DNA from: JBGSMF01 sp041740315
GTDB taxonomy: Bacteria; Chloroflexota; Anaerolineae; Fen-1058
Length of the DNA stretch: 64,000 nt
Direction of reading: 5' to 3'
Assembly: GCA_041740315.1 (NCBI GenBank)
Contig: JBGSMF010000263.1
Coordinates: 4,622 to 68,621, forward strand
This document shows, piece by piece, positions 14,993-23,179 of the stretch. The translations under genes and the position numbers were made by a program. Position 1 is the first letter of the stretch. Each line of letters starts with the position of its first letter. The notes below the pieces were generated by a model. The model saw only the letters and a program-made list of their open reading frames with translations, ran no database searches and was not told the DNA's origin.

Positions 14993-16423
14993 ATGTGGAA
15001 ACGCTATTATACTCCGGTTTCTCTTAGGCAGGCGTTGGCCTTGCTGTCCGATTATAAAGAGGCCGCCCGTATTGTCGCCGGCGGCACAGATTTGCTGGTT
15101 GAACTGGAGCGCAAGGTTCGCACCGCCGAAGTGTTGATTGATATCACCCGCATTCCTGGCCTAGACCGGATTGCTCTAGACGAAGGCGGCGCAATCCACC
15201 TGGGGCCTTTGGTCACACACAACCAGGCGGCTAACTCGGCGGTGTGCGTCAAAAAGGCTCTGGCGCTGGCGCGTGCCTGCTGGGAAGTAGGCGCGCCGCA
15301 AATTCGCAACCGCGGCACTATTGCAGGCAACCTGGTGACAGCCAGCCCGGCCAACGACACCATCTCTCCATTGTGGGCCTTGGAAGCGACGATTACGCTA
15401 CAGAATGCGCATCGCCGCCGAACCCTGACCATGCCTGAATTTTTCAAGGGTGTGCGCAAGACAGCTCTAGAGCCAGATGAAATTGTGACCGATATTTGCA
15501 TCCCGAGATGCAAGTCTGGCACGCAGAGCGCCTTTGTCAAGCTGGCTTTGCGGCGCGCCCAGGCCATTTCGGTGGTCAATGCTGCCGCGGTGGTGCGCTT
15601 TTATCAGGGTAAGGTGGCGCATGTGCGCATTACGCTAGGCAGCGTTGCGCCTACCATTGTGCGCGCCGTCCATGCCGAAAATTACCTGACCGGCAAACGC
15701 CTGACCGACCAGATTGTGGCGGTTGCCGGAGAACTGGCTACTTCAGATGCCCGCCCAATTGACGATATTCGCGGCCCGGCTGACTATCGTCGGAGCATGG
15801 TCAATGTGGCAACGGTGCGCGTGTTGACACAACTGAAAGATGGAACCGCCGGGGCCGATTTGCCCAGACACCCGGTTAACTTGTGGGGCAAGACCGACGG
15901 CCATTTTCCCACCTGGGCCAAGAAACCGGCCGAGTATGCGCCCTTGCACGAAGAGGAGGGAGACCAGCCTATTGTCACCACGGTGAATGGGAAGCGTTAC
16001 GAGGTGCGCGGCGCAAACGACAAGACCCTGTTGCGAATGCTCCGCGAGGATATTGGGTTGACCGGCACCAAAGAAGGCTGTGGCGAGGGCGAATGTGGGG
16101 CTTGCACGCTGTTTCTCGATGGCATCGCCGTCATGGCGTGCCTGGTGCCTGCCCCCCGCGCCCATGGGGCCGATATTGTCACGATAGAGGGCCTGGCTCA
16201 CGGCGACAAACTGCACCCCGTCCAACAGGCCTTTATTGACGAGGGGGCGGTGCAGTGTGGTTATTGCACGCCCGGCTTTGTGATGGCGGCCGCCAAGCTG
16301 CTTGAAGAGCGGCCCTCGCCGACCCATTGGGATATTCAACAGGCCGTTGCCGGCAACTTGTGCCGGTGCACAGGTTATGCTTCGATTGTCGCCGCTATTG
16401 AAAAAGCGGCTCGCCACAAATAA
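14993..16423 (+). CDS. Xanthine-dehydrogenase-type fusion: FAD-binding domain plus [2Fe-2S] domain
   Basis: A 476-residue fusion of the medium and small subunits. Residues 1-280 bind FAD: 'AARIVAGGTDLLVELE' and 'IRNRGTIAGNLVTASPANDT', with the CODH-flavoprotein C domain to about 280. After a linker (about 281-325), residues 326-476 form the iron-sulfur subunit: a plant-type cluster loop 'CGEGECGACTLFLDG..VMAC' and the second cluster 'CGYCTPGF...CRCTGY'. The order FAD then Fe-S is the reverse of eukaryotic xanthine dehydrogenase. ATG 14993 has GAGGGA just upstream. It passes electrons from the Mo subunit (16811) to FAD and an acceptor. The 14854-14992 gap holds a possible TTGACA but no clear -10. 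Confidence 0.92.
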   Translation: MWKRYYTPVSLRQALALLSDYKEAARIVAGGTDLLVELERKVRTAEVLIDITRIPGLDRIALDEGGAIHLGPLVTHNQAANSAVCVKKALALARACWEVGAPQIRNRGTIAGNLVTASPANDTISPLWALEATITLQNAHRRRTLTMPEFFKGVRKTALEPDEIVTDICIPRCKSGTQSAFVKLALRRAQAISVVNAAAVVRFYQGKVAHVRITLGSVAPTIVRAVHAENYLTGKRLTDQIVAVAGELATSDARPIDDIRGPADYRRSMVNVATVRVLTQLKDGTAGADLPRHPVNLWGKTDGHFPTWAKKPAEYAPLHEEEGDQPIVTTVNGKRYEVRGANDKTLLRMLREDIGLTGTKEGCGEGECGACTLFLDGIAVMACLVPAPRAHGADIVTIEGLAHGDKLHPVQQAFIDEGAVQCGYCTPGFVMAAAKLLEERPSPTHWDIQQAVAGNLCRCTGYASIVAAIEKAARHK

Positions 16424-16445
16424 CCATAGTCTGGAGAGGTGAGCA

Positions 16446-16793
16446 ATGTCCCAAAGACGACGACGCGACCGGCTAGGACGCGAGATCAAGACCCAGGCCG
16501 ATTATGCCCGGATAATTATATCGGCTATTGTGCTGTCGGTTCTTTTTGTGGCCCTGTTGGCCGGGGCCCTTTGGCTAGACAAACAGTACAATTATGGCAA
16601 GCAGGTCACGTTTCCGGCCTTTCTACTCAAAATTATCCCCTCGGCTGTGTTGCCCTATTGCATGCCAGGCATGTTGGCCGGTATTGTCTTCCTTTTGCTT
16701 CAGGGTCTGGTGACAACCGTCTTTAGTCGTTTCTACCACAATCCAAAAGACGAGCTGGATGAAGACGGGATGTACAAGCACCGAGGCGATTAA
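16446..16793 (+). CDS. Small two-helix membrane protein in the molybdoenzyme cluster
   Basis: A 115-residue protein of unknown function. It has a basic N-terminus ('SQRRRRDRLGREIK'), a first helix at about 23-43, a linker, a second helix at about 66-88 ('CMPGMLAGIVFLLLQGLVTTVF'), and an acidic tail ('NPKDELDEDGMYKHRGD'). It starts 22 bases after the FAD/Fe-S fusion gene and 17 bases before the Mo subunit, so it is in the same operon. The position suggests it could anchor the enzyme at the membrane or link it to the quinone pool. That is inference from context only. Confidence 0.7.
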   Translation: MSQRRRRDRLGREIKTQADYARIIISAIVLSVLFVALLAGALWLDKQYNYGKQVTFPAFLLKIIPSAVLPYCMPGMLAGIVFLLLQGLVTTVFSRFYHNPKDELDEDGMYKHRGD

Positions 16794-16810
16794 GAGTGAT
16801 GAGGTGACTC

Positions 16811-19018
16811 ATGGATGTTGTGATTGGTGATTCCATCCCCAGGATTGACGCTCTGTCCAAAGTCACGGGGCAGGCGCTTTTCCCGGGTGATCTATCTATG
16901 CCGGGCATGGCGCATATGAAGGTGCTGTTTGCGCACCGACCTCATGCCCGTGTCAAATCTGTCAAGATCGAGCGCGCCAAGCAGTCCCCGGGTGTGCTGG
17001 CTGTATTCACGGCTCAAGATGTGCCGGTGAATGAATTCGGGCTGATTATGTTTGATGCGCCTGTGCTGGTAGGGCCGGTGGAGGGAGGGCGAGAGGGCTT
17101 TGATGTGGCGCGGCATGTGGGTGAAAAGATTGCGCTGGTGGTGGCCGAAACCGAAAAACAGGCTGCCCAGGCGCTGGACTTGACCGAGGTTGAATACAAA
17201 GATTTGCCCCTGGTCACCGATCCCCGTGAAGCCATGCGGCCCGGCGGAGTGCAGTTGCATCCGGGTGTAGAGAATAACATCTTGTGCCATTATCGCATCC
17301 GCAAGGGCGATGTGGCTGAAGCTTTCCGGCAAGCTGATGTAACGGTAGAGGGCACCTATCGCACGCCTTTTCAAGAGCATGCTTATCTCCAGCCAGAAGC
17401 GGGGCTGGCTTACCTTGACGAAGAAGGCCGTGTGACGGTGCAGGTAGCCGGCCAGTGGACGCACGAAGACCAGGAGCAAATTGCTCACGCGTTGGGATTG
17501 CCCACGGAGCAGGTGCGGGTGATTTACCCGGCCATCGGCGGCGCGTTTGGCGGGCGCGAAGATATGAGCGTGCAAATCATCCTGGCCCTGGCGGCGCAAA
17601 GGCTCAAGCGCCCGGTCAAGATTGTGTGGACGCGCGAAGAATCAATCATCGGGCATCACAAACGCCACCCCATGTACATCCGCGCGCGCTGGGGCGCAAC
17701 GTATGAGGGCCGCCTGGTCGCCGCGCAAGTCGAGCTGATTAGCGATGCCGGCGCTTATGCGTATACCTCGACCAAGGTGCTGGGCAATGCCACGCTGCTG
17801 TGCACCGGCTCGTATGATATCCCGGCGGTCAGGGTGGATACCTATGCTGTATACACCAACAATATCCCCACGGGGGCATTTCGCGGCTTTGGCGGGCCGC
17901 AGGCCATCTTTGCCGCCGAGCAGCAAATGAACAAGTTGGCCGAAAAGCTGGGCATGGACCCGGTGGAATTGCGGATGAAAAATTTGCTCAAGGAGCGCTC
18001 GCTGCTTTCGGTGGGCACGCCGCTGCCGCCAGGTGTCAGCTTGGCCGAGGTGGTGGAAAAGGCCGCCACAGCCAGCGGCTGGCAGCCCACGCTGGATGGA
18101 TGGAAGCGCCCCTCGCCCGCTTCTACTTTGCGCAAGAACAAGCGCTATGGGCTGGGTTTTGCTTGCGGGTTCAAAAATGTGGGTTTTAGCTTTGGCGCGC
18201 CAGAACAGTGCGCGGCGCGCATCGAGTTGCGCGGCGAGACTGAAATTGAGCAGGCCGTGCTCTATCATTCAGCTGCCGAGGTGGGGCAGGGGGCGCACAC
18301 CGCCCTGCTTCAAATGACGGCCGAAGCGCTTGATTTGCCAGAATCTAGGGTGCGCCTGATAGTTTCGGATACGGCGCATACTCCACCCTCGGGCAGCGTG
18401 TCGGCCAGCCGAATGACGTTTATGGCGGGCAATGCCATTTTAGGCGCAGCCGAAGTGGCGTTGATGAAATGGCACGCCAGAGAGCGGCCTGCGGTGGGCA
18501 GCTATACTTACCGTCCGCCTCGCACCACGCCTTATGACCCAGAAACCGGCCGATGCGAACCCAACTTTGCCTATGGTTATGTGGCCGAGGCAGCCGAGGT
18601 GGAAGTAGACGCCGAAACCGGCCATGTGCGTGTGCTGCGAGTGTGGTGTGTCGATGATGTGGGCCACGCCATCAACCCCCAGCAGGTGCAAGGCCAGATA
18701 GAAGGCGCTATTGTCCAAGCGCAAGGCTATACCGTGCTTGAAAACTTTATCATGAAAGACGGGCAGGTGCTCACTCCTCATTTGAGCACTTATCTTATCC
18801 CAACCGTGCTGGATGCTCCCCAAGAAATTCAGTCACATATCGTAGAGCTGCGTGACCCGCGGGGACCTTTTGGCGCGCGTGGCATGGGCGAGATGCCTTA
18901 CCTTCCCTTTGCGCCAGCCGTCACAGATGCCGTTCATGCTGCACTGGGCGTGTGGTTTGATGAGTTGCCGCTCACACCCGATCGGGTGCTGGCGGCGCTC
19001 AAGAAGCGTGGTGGATGA
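16811..19018 (+). CDS. Xanthine-dehydrogenase-family molybdopterin-binding subunit
   Basis: A 735-residue catalytic subunit. The N-terminal 'aldehyde oxidase a/b hammerhead' domain starts 'PRIDALSKVTGQALFPGDL'. The molybdopterin-binding part has 'AIGGAFGGREDMSVQIILALAA', 'TGAFRGFGGPQAIFAAE', 'EVGQGAHTALLQMTAEAL', 'SGSVSASRMTFMAGNAI' and, near the C-terminus, the catalytic Glu in 'GARGMGEMPYLPFAPAVTDAV'. The form I CO dehydrogenase loop (AYxCSFR) is absent; 'AFRGFG' is the xanthine/aldehyde-oxidoreductase form. The substrate (purine, aldehyde, nicotinate-like) cannot be decided. It overlaps the next gene by four bases. Confidence 0.92.
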   Translation: MDVVIGDSIPRIDALSKVTGQALFPGDLSMPGMAHMKVLFAHRPHARVKSVKIERAKQSPGVLAVFTAQDVPVNEFGLIMFDAPVLVGPVEGGREGFDVARHVGEKIALVVAETEKQAAQALDLTEVEYKDLPLVTDPREAMRPGGVQLHPGVENNILCHYRIRKGDVAEAFRQADVTVEGTYRTPFQEHAYLQPEAGLAYLDEEGRVTVQVAGQWTHEDQEQIAHALGLPTEQVRVIYPAIGGAFGGREDMSVQIILALAAQRLKRPVKIVWTREESIIGHHKRHPMYIRARWGATYEGRLVAAQVELISDAGAYAYTSTKVLGNATLLCTGSYDIPAVRVDTYAVYTNNIPTGAFRGFGGPQAIFAAEQQMNKLAEKLGMDPVELRMKNLLKERSLLSVGTPLPPGVSLAEVVEKAATASGWQPTLDGWKRPSPASTLRKNKRYGLGFACGFKNVGFSFGAPEQCAARIELRGETEIEQAVLYHSAAEVGQGAHTALLQMTAEALDLPESRVRLIVSDTAHTPPSGSVSASRMTFMAGNAILGAAEVALMKWHARERPAVGSYTYRPPRTTPYDPETGRCEPNFAYGYVAEAAEVEVDAETGHVRVLRVWCVDDVGHAINPQQVQGQIEGAIVQAQGYTVLENFIMKDGQVLTPHLSTYLIPTVLDAPQEIQSHIVELRDPRGPFGARGMGEMPYLPFAPAVTDAVHAALGVWFDELPLTPDRVLAALKKRGG

Positions 19019-19695
19019 TTGCTGCGATTGTCCTGGCCGCCGGGCTTTCGAGCCGGATGGGAACAAACAAGCTACTGCTGCCTCTTGGAAAAACAACCCT
19101 CATTGAGCGAGTGGTGGATGTCTTGGCGGCGTGCCGGGTGGATGACATTGTGGTGGTCACCGGCCACGAGCGCGGACGGGTGGAGGCGGCGCTGAGCCAC
19201 TGCGCGGTGCGTTTTGCGCGCAACCCGGCCTATGCCAGCGGCGAAATGCTTTCTTCCATCCAGGCCGGCCCAAGAGCCATGCAGCCTGATTGTAAAGCAA
19301 CCCTGATTGCGCCAGGCGACCAGCCGCTCGTTATGGCGCAGGCCGTGGGTCGGGTCATTGGCGCGTATGCCCCCGGGCGGATTGTTATTCCCAGCCACCA
19401 AAAGCGGGGCGGCCACCCTATCTTGTTAGATGCGGTTCATTGGGCCGATGTCTTGGCCGCCTCACCTGAGATGACGTTGCGCGATGTGATCCGGGAAAAA
19501 TCATCTTGTGTGCATTACATCCAGGTAGATACGAGCGTGCTGTGTGATGTGGATACACCAGGCCAATATCAGGACGTATTGGAAGCAGGGAAGAGTGGCA
19601 ATTCGCGAACCAGTCGGGGCGATTCGCGAACCTGTTGGGGCGATTCGCGAATCGCCCCAACAAGGGAGGTAAATAGTGAAAGGTCTTATTCTTAG
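19015..19695 (+). CDS. mocA: Molybdenum cofactor cytidylyltransferase-like (MocA/MobA family)
   Basis: A 226-residue nucleotidyltransferase: 'IAAIVLAAGLSSRMGTNKLLLPLGKTTLIERVV' (CTP/GTP-binding loop), 'SSIQAGPRAM', 'TLIAPGDQPLV' and 'PSHQKRGGHPILL'. It would attach CMP to molybdopterin for the enzyme encoded just upstream. It starts within the stop codon of the Mo-subunit gene (ATGA). The core family ends near residue 195. The last 30 residues are written in 21-base repeats around a perfect palindrome (19601-19666) and run into the next gene's start, so the tail is probably repeat-derived and non-functional. Confidence 0.88.
   Translation: MIAAIVLAAGLSSRMGTNKLLLPLGKTTLIERVVDVLAACRVDDIVVVTGHERGRVEAALSHCAVRFARNPAYASGEMLSSIQAGPRAMQPDCKATLIAPGDQPLVMAQAVGRVIGAYAPGRIVIPSHQKRGGHPILLDAVHWADVLAASPEMTLRDVIREKSSCVHYIQVDTSVLCDVDTPGQYQDVLEAGKSGNSRTSRGDSRTCWGDSRIAPTREVNSERSYS
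19601..19666. repeat. 21-base repeat ending in a perfect 26-base palindrome
   Basis: gattcgcgaa occurs three times. Two full 21-base units (19610-19630 and 19631-19651) differ at two positions. The last merges into a perfect palindrome, 19635-19660, centred on attcgcgaat with ttggggc/gccccaa ends. The repeat is inside the mocA reading frame and 10-20 bases upstream of the rmlA-like ribosome binding site (GGGAGGT), so a hairpin here could affect translation of the next gene. Confidence 0.85.
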
Positions 19696-20740
19696 CGGCG
19701 GCAAGGGCACGCGCCTGTACCCGCTCACCTATACTTCTGCCAAACAGCTCATTCCGGTTGCCAATAAACCAGTGTTGGTCCGTGTCATCGAAACGCTGCG
19801 CGAGGCGGGCATTGACGATATCGGCATTGTGGTGGGCGATACTGCGCCGGAAATCCAGGCTGTTGTGCAAGACGGCAGCCAGTGGAACGTCAAAATCACC
19901 TACATCAAGCAAGATTCGCCTTCAGGGCTGGCGCACGCGGTCAAGATCTCGCGTGACTATTTGCAAGACGATCGCTTTGTAATGTTCCTGGGTGATAATG
20001 TCATTCAAGGTGGCCTCAGCCCCTTGCTGCGCGGTTTTGCCACCAGCGATTATAATGCGCAAATCGTGCTCAAGCGCGTGGCCGAGCCGCAGCACTATGG
20101 TGTGGCTGTCATTGACAAGGGGCGCATCATCCGCCTGATCGAAAAGCCCAAAGACCCCCCCAGCAACCTGGCGTTGGTGGGCATCTATATGTTCGACCAC
20201 AATATCTTTGAGGCCGTCAACGCCATCAAGCCCTCTTGGCGCAACGAATTTGAAATCACCGACGCTATTCAATACCTGGTGGAAAAGCAATACAAGGTCT
20301 ATCCCTACGTTCACGAAGGCTGGTGGATTGACACCGGCAAGCCGATTGACATGCTGGTTGCCAACAGCTTGGTGCTGGAAGAACTAGATCCCAAGGTCGA
20401 GGGACACGTAGACCGCGACTCGATTATTGAGGGCAAGGTCGTCATCGAGCGCGGGGTAGAAATCATCAACAGTCGCATTCGCGGCCCCGTCATCATCGGC
20501 GAATATACCCGTGTTGTCAATAGTTTTATCGGACCGTACACATCTATCTATCACCATTGCGAAATTGTAGATAGTGAGATCGAACACAGTATTGTGCTGG
20601 AACATTGCCAGATCAAGGAATTGCCCATCCGCATTGAAGACAGCCTGATTGGTCGGCACGTCCTCATTATGCGCAGTCCCTACAAGCCCAAAGCGCACAA
20701 ATTCACCCTGGGCGACCATAGCCAGGTGGGAATCTTGTAA
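19676..20740 (+). CDS. Glucose-1-phosphate thymidylyltransferase-like (long RmlA family)
   Basis: A 354-residue sugar-nucleotide transferase. The N-terminal domain starts 'KGLILSGGKGTRLYPLTYTSAKQLIPVANKPV' (G-x-G-x-R-L signature) and contains 'FVMFLGDNVIQGG' and 'WIDTGKPIDML'. Residues about 240-354 form a left-handed beta-helix of hexapeptide-like turns ('IEGKVVIERGVEIINSRIRGPVIIGEYTRVVNSFIGPYTSI'), as in the long RmlA/StrD-type enzymes. It would activate glucose-1-phosphate with dTTP (or UTP) for deoxysugar or polysaccharide synthesis. GTG 19676 follows GGGAGGT. No rmlB/C/D is nearby. Confidence 0.9.
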   Translation: MKGLILSGGKGTRLYPLTYTSAKQLIPVANKPVLVRVIETLREAGIDDIGIVVGDTAPEIQAVVQDGSQWNVKITYIKQDSPSGLAHAVKISRDYLQDDRFVMFLGDNVIQGGLSPLLRGFATSDYNAQIVLKRVAEPQHYGVAVIDKGRIIRLIEKPKDPPSNLALVGIYMFDHNIFEAVNAIKPSWRNEFEITDAIQYLVEKQYKVYPYVHEGWWIDTGKPIDMLVANSLVLEELDPKVEGHVDRDSIIEGKVVIERGVEIINSRIRGPVIIGEYTRVVNSFIGPYTSIYHHCEIVDSEIEHSIVLEHCQIKELPIRIEDSLIGRHVLIMRSPYKPKAHKFTLGDHSQVGIL

Positions 20741-20757
20741 TTGCCTTGGGCCCCTCT

Positions 20758-20785
20758 TGATTTTACAGCCAATATTGTGTAAAAT
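20758..20785 (+). promoter_or_regulatory. Possible promoter for spoVS
   Basis: TTGATT (20758-20763) and TAAAAT (20780-20785) are 16 bases apart, in AT-rich DNA between the rmlA-like gene and spoVS. The transcript would have a leader of about 100 bases with no open reading frame I can support. Both boxes are imperfect. Confidence 0.4.
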
Positions 20786-20898
20786 ATTTTCAATGAAGCG
20801 AGTGTCCAAACTGCATCGTAGCAGTAAGTTGTACCGGGCACAACACTGGAGCTCGTATAGCAGACCCATCACACCAATACGTGGGGAGGAGGCAAACT

Positions 20899-21159
20899 AT
20901 GGACATTATCAAAGTTTCGGCTCACTCGCGTTCAACGTCGGTGGCGGGCGCTATTGCCGGCGTCGTACGAGAATCTGGACGCGCAGAGGTGCAGGCCATT
21001 GGCGCAGGCGCGGTCAACCAGGCGGTCAAGGCCGTGGCGATTGCCAGGGGGTACCTGAAGCAAGATGGCATTGAGATTATGTGCCTGCCTGAATTTGCAG
21101 AAATCCAGATTGAGGAACAAGAGCGCACCGCTGTAAAATTGATTATTGAGAAAAGATGA
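20899..21159 (+). CDS. spoVS: SpoVS family protein
   Basis: An 86-residue protein: 'IIKVSAHSRSTSVAGAIAGVVRESGRAEVQAIGAGAVNQAVKAVAIARGYL' and so on, essentially the full SpoVS (Alba-like) fold. In Bacillus it is needed for late sporulation. Homologues also occur in bacteria that do not sporulate, where the role is unknown and nucleic-acid or small-molecule binding is suspected. No other sporulation gene is visible. ATG 20899 follows GGGGAGGAGG; an in-frame TTG-type start further upstream is less likely. Its stop overlaps the start of the PHP gene (ATGA, 21156-21159), so the two are coupled. Confidence 0.93.
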   Translation: MDIIKVSAHSRSTSVAGAIAGVVRESGRAEVQAIGAGAVNQAVKAVAIARGYLKQDGIEIMCLPEFAEIQIEEQERTAVKLIIEKR

Positions 21160-21986
21160 AAGGTCGCCTGCGGGTAGACCTGCATATGCACAGCACCACC
21201 TCCGATGGAGAGCTCGGCCCGTCGGAGGTGGCGCATTTAGCGCACAAGCTTGGCCTGGCCTGCATTGCGCTGACGGATCACGATGCCACCGACGGCATAG
21301 CCCAGGCGCAGGCTGCCGGGCAGTCCCTGGGCCTGGAGGTCATTGGCGGCGTTGAGATTAACAGCGAAGGCGAGCATGGCGACGCGCACATTTTGGGTTA
21401 TTTCATCAACACCGGCTATGCCCCTCTGCAAGAACAACTGCTGGCCATCCGCGACGCGCGGGTGGGCCGCGCGCGTGGCATGGTGAAAAAACTGGCTGAA
21501 CTGGGCATGCCGCTAGAGTGGGAGGACGTTTTAGCCTTTGCCGGCGACGCGGCCTCGCTTGCCAGGCCGCACATTGCGCGCGCGATGGTGCAGGCCGGCT
21601 ATGTGAGGTCAACCCAAGAAGCGTTCGACAAGTACCTCAGCAACGACGGCCCGGCCTATGTCAACCGGCTGCGCTTGACGATGCGCGAGGCCATCAACTC
21701 GATTCACGCAGCGGGCGGCGTGGCCGTGCTGGCGCATGCGGGCGAATCGGGCCTCATTCACCTGGTGCCGCAGTTGGTCCAGGCTGGCTTGGATGGCGTG
21801 GAAGTTTATTACCCCGACCACACCCCCGAACAGCAAGCCGAGTTGCTAGACTTGGCAAAGCAGTACAATCTGGCTGTAACCGGCGGCAGCGATTTTCACA
21901 CGCTTGACGACGCAGCGCACATGATGGGGAGTGTGGAGCTTGGGTACCAGGCTGTAGAGGAACTGAAAGCAAGGCGCGCAGTTTAG
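21156..21986 (+). CDS. PHP-domain phosphoesterase
   Basis: A 276-residue metal-dependent phosphoesterase. The metal ligands appear as 'VDLHMHSTTSDGE', 'IALTDHDATDG', 'GVEINSEGE', 'AHIL', 'VLAHAG' and 'TGGSDFHTLD'. The middle part ('LEWEDVLAFAGDAASLARPHIARAMV') matches the YciV/RNase AM-like group, which removes nucleotides from 5' ends of short RNAs or hydrolyses 3',5'-nucleoside bisphosphates. It is translationally coupled to spoVS. The exact substrate is uncertain. Confidence 0.88.
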   Translation: MKGRLRVDLHMHSTTSDGELGPSEVAHLAHKLGLACIALTDHDATDGIAQAQAAGQSLGLEVIGGVEINSEGEHGDAHILGYFINTGYAPLQEQLLAIRDARVGRARGMVKKLAELGMPLEWEDVLAFAGDAASLARPHIARAMVQAGYVRSTQEAFDKYLSNDGPAYVNRLRLTMREAINSIHAAGGVAVLAHAGESGLIHLVPQLVQAGLDGVEVYYPDHTPEQQAELLDLAKQYNLAVTGGSDFHTLDDAAHMMGSVELGYQAVEELKARRAV

Positions 21987-22007
21987 CCAGGATTCTGCCT
22001 CGCAATC

Positions 22008-22029
22008 GGCTTGCATGGGGATGCAAGCC
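22008..22029. repeat. Palindrome with AT-GGGG-AT centre
   Basis: ggcttgcat and atgcaagcc form a perfect 9-bp stem around gggg. It lies between the convergent PHP and holB genes, where it could act as a shared terminator, though no T-run follows. The same stem recurs at 60402-60423 with a different loop. Confidence 0.65.
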
Positions 22030-22050
22030 TACGGGGTGCGGAAAATAGGC

Positions 22051-23046
22051 TTAGGGCCAATCGAGCAGCAGCACTTCTAGCGCCAGGCGAGCATTGGCAT
22101 TGTGCGCAATTTGCCAGGCGGTGCGCGAGAGCGAGACCAACGCGCCCCGCGCGCGATCTAGCCCAAATTGCGCGGCGTGCTGCCGCAGCGCCTCCGGTCG
22201 GTCAATATTGGCTAGGGGGGCAGTGCTGCCTGCCGCCACCAGCATCACATCGCGCCACCAGCTTGCCCATAATTCCAAGGTTGGCTGAATAGCCTCGCCG
22301 TCGTTCGCAAGCTGCTCGGCATAAGCAAAACGCTCTACGCGCCTGCCCTCGGCGCCCAGCAGCCGCAGCAAATCATCCAGGCGCGCGGCGCGCTTTTGCA
22401 ACACGGTCTCATCTTGCGCTGCCGCCAGCGCCCAGCCTACGCGTCCGCCCGAAAGATGCGCCAGTTGGTCGGCGCGCTGCGCTTCTAGCCCCCTCAGCGC
22501 CACCAATGCCTGGCTCACCTGCTCGATGGTCAACGGGCGCAGCGGCAAATGCTGGCAACGAGACACGATGGTAGGCAGCAGCACTTTTGGTTCGGAAGCG
22601 ATGAGGATGAGCACCACATGGGGCGAAGGCTCTTCTAGCGTCTTGAGCAGCGCGTTCGAAGCTTCGAGCGTGGCTTGCTCCATGCCGTCAATGATGGTCA
22701 CCCGAAAGCGCGCCTCCACCGGAGAAAGCGCCAGGTCGTGCTGCAGCTCGCGAATCTGGCTGATTTTGATGGATGCGCCTTCTGGCATCACCACCCGCAC
22801 ATCGGGGTGCCCGCCTGTGGCAGTCAGGCTGCACGCTCGGCAAGCCGCTTGTGCCCTCATATCACATGGCGGCTGTTCTCTTGTGCAGTTCAGCGCGCGC
22901 GCCAAGGCCAGCGCTAGCGTGCGGCGGCCAATGTGCGCCATACCTGTGACCAAATAGGCATGCGACGGCCGCCCCGCCGCTATGGCGTGCTGCAGCAAGT
23001 CCACCGCCCAATCGTGGCCGATAACAGACCAGTTTGTGTGCTCCAT
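22051..23046 (-). CDS. holB: DNA polymerase III delta' subunit
   Basis: A 331-residue clamp-loader subunit. The AAA+ core reads 'YLVTGMAHIGRRTLALALARALNC', so the P-loop Lys is replaced (GRRT), as expected for delta' rather than the DnaX ATPase. A zinc module follows (C..C..C..C in 'NCTREQPPCDMRAQAACRACSL'). 'VTIIDGMEQATLEASNALLKTLEEPSPHVVLILIA' and 'TIVSRCQHLPLRPL' (SRC arginine finger) are present. The C-terminal collar domain ends at 'LEVLLLDWP'. The start at 23046 gives 'MEHTNWSVIGHDWAVDLL'; an ATG three codons upstream is equally possible and neither has a clear ribosome binding site. Confidence 0.9.
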   Translation of the reverse strand: MEHTNWSVIGHDWAVDLLQHAIAAGRPSHAYLVTGMAHIGRRTLALALARALNCTREQPPCDMRAQAACRACSLTATGGHPDVRVVMPEGASIKISQIRELQHDLALSPVEARFRVTIIDGMEQATLEASNALLKTLEEPSPHVVLILIASEPKVLLPTIVSRCQHLPLRPLTIEQVSQALVALRGLEAQRADQLAHLSGGRVGWALAAAQDETVLQKRAARLDDLLRLLGAEGRRVERFAYAEQLANDGEAIQPTLELWASWWRDVMLVAAGSTAPLANIDRPEALRQHAAQFGLDRARGALVSLSRTAWQIAHNANARLALEVLLLDWP

Positions 23047-23100
23047 CAGGAGCATTGTATCACAAAAGCGAGCAATGACCAACGAAGCGTACTGCAACTT

Positions 23101-23128
23101 TTTACGCCGCAACTTTTTGCGCTATAAT
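23101..23128 (+). promoter_or_regulatory. Probable promoter of the ECF sigma operon
   Basis: A perfect TATAAT (23123-23128) with a weak -35 (TTTACG, 23101-23106, spacing 16). It is divergent from holB and about 50 bases before the sigma gene start. A housekeeping-type promoter suggests at least basal expression of the sigma factor. Confidence 0.55.
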
Positions 23129-23179
23129 GCGTAATTACTAACAAGGGCTACTGGCGCGCAGAGCCTGAAGGATACTAGA

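Noticed and set aside
16811..19018. Aerobic CO dehydrogenase large subunit (CoxL form I)
   Set aside because: The AYxCSFR active-site loop is missing; the sequence has AFRGFG, the xanthine/aldehyde oxidoreductase form.
22051..23046. DnaX (tau/gamma) ATPase
   Set aside because: The P-loop Lys is replaced (GRRT) and the length is that of delta'; the protein fits HolB.
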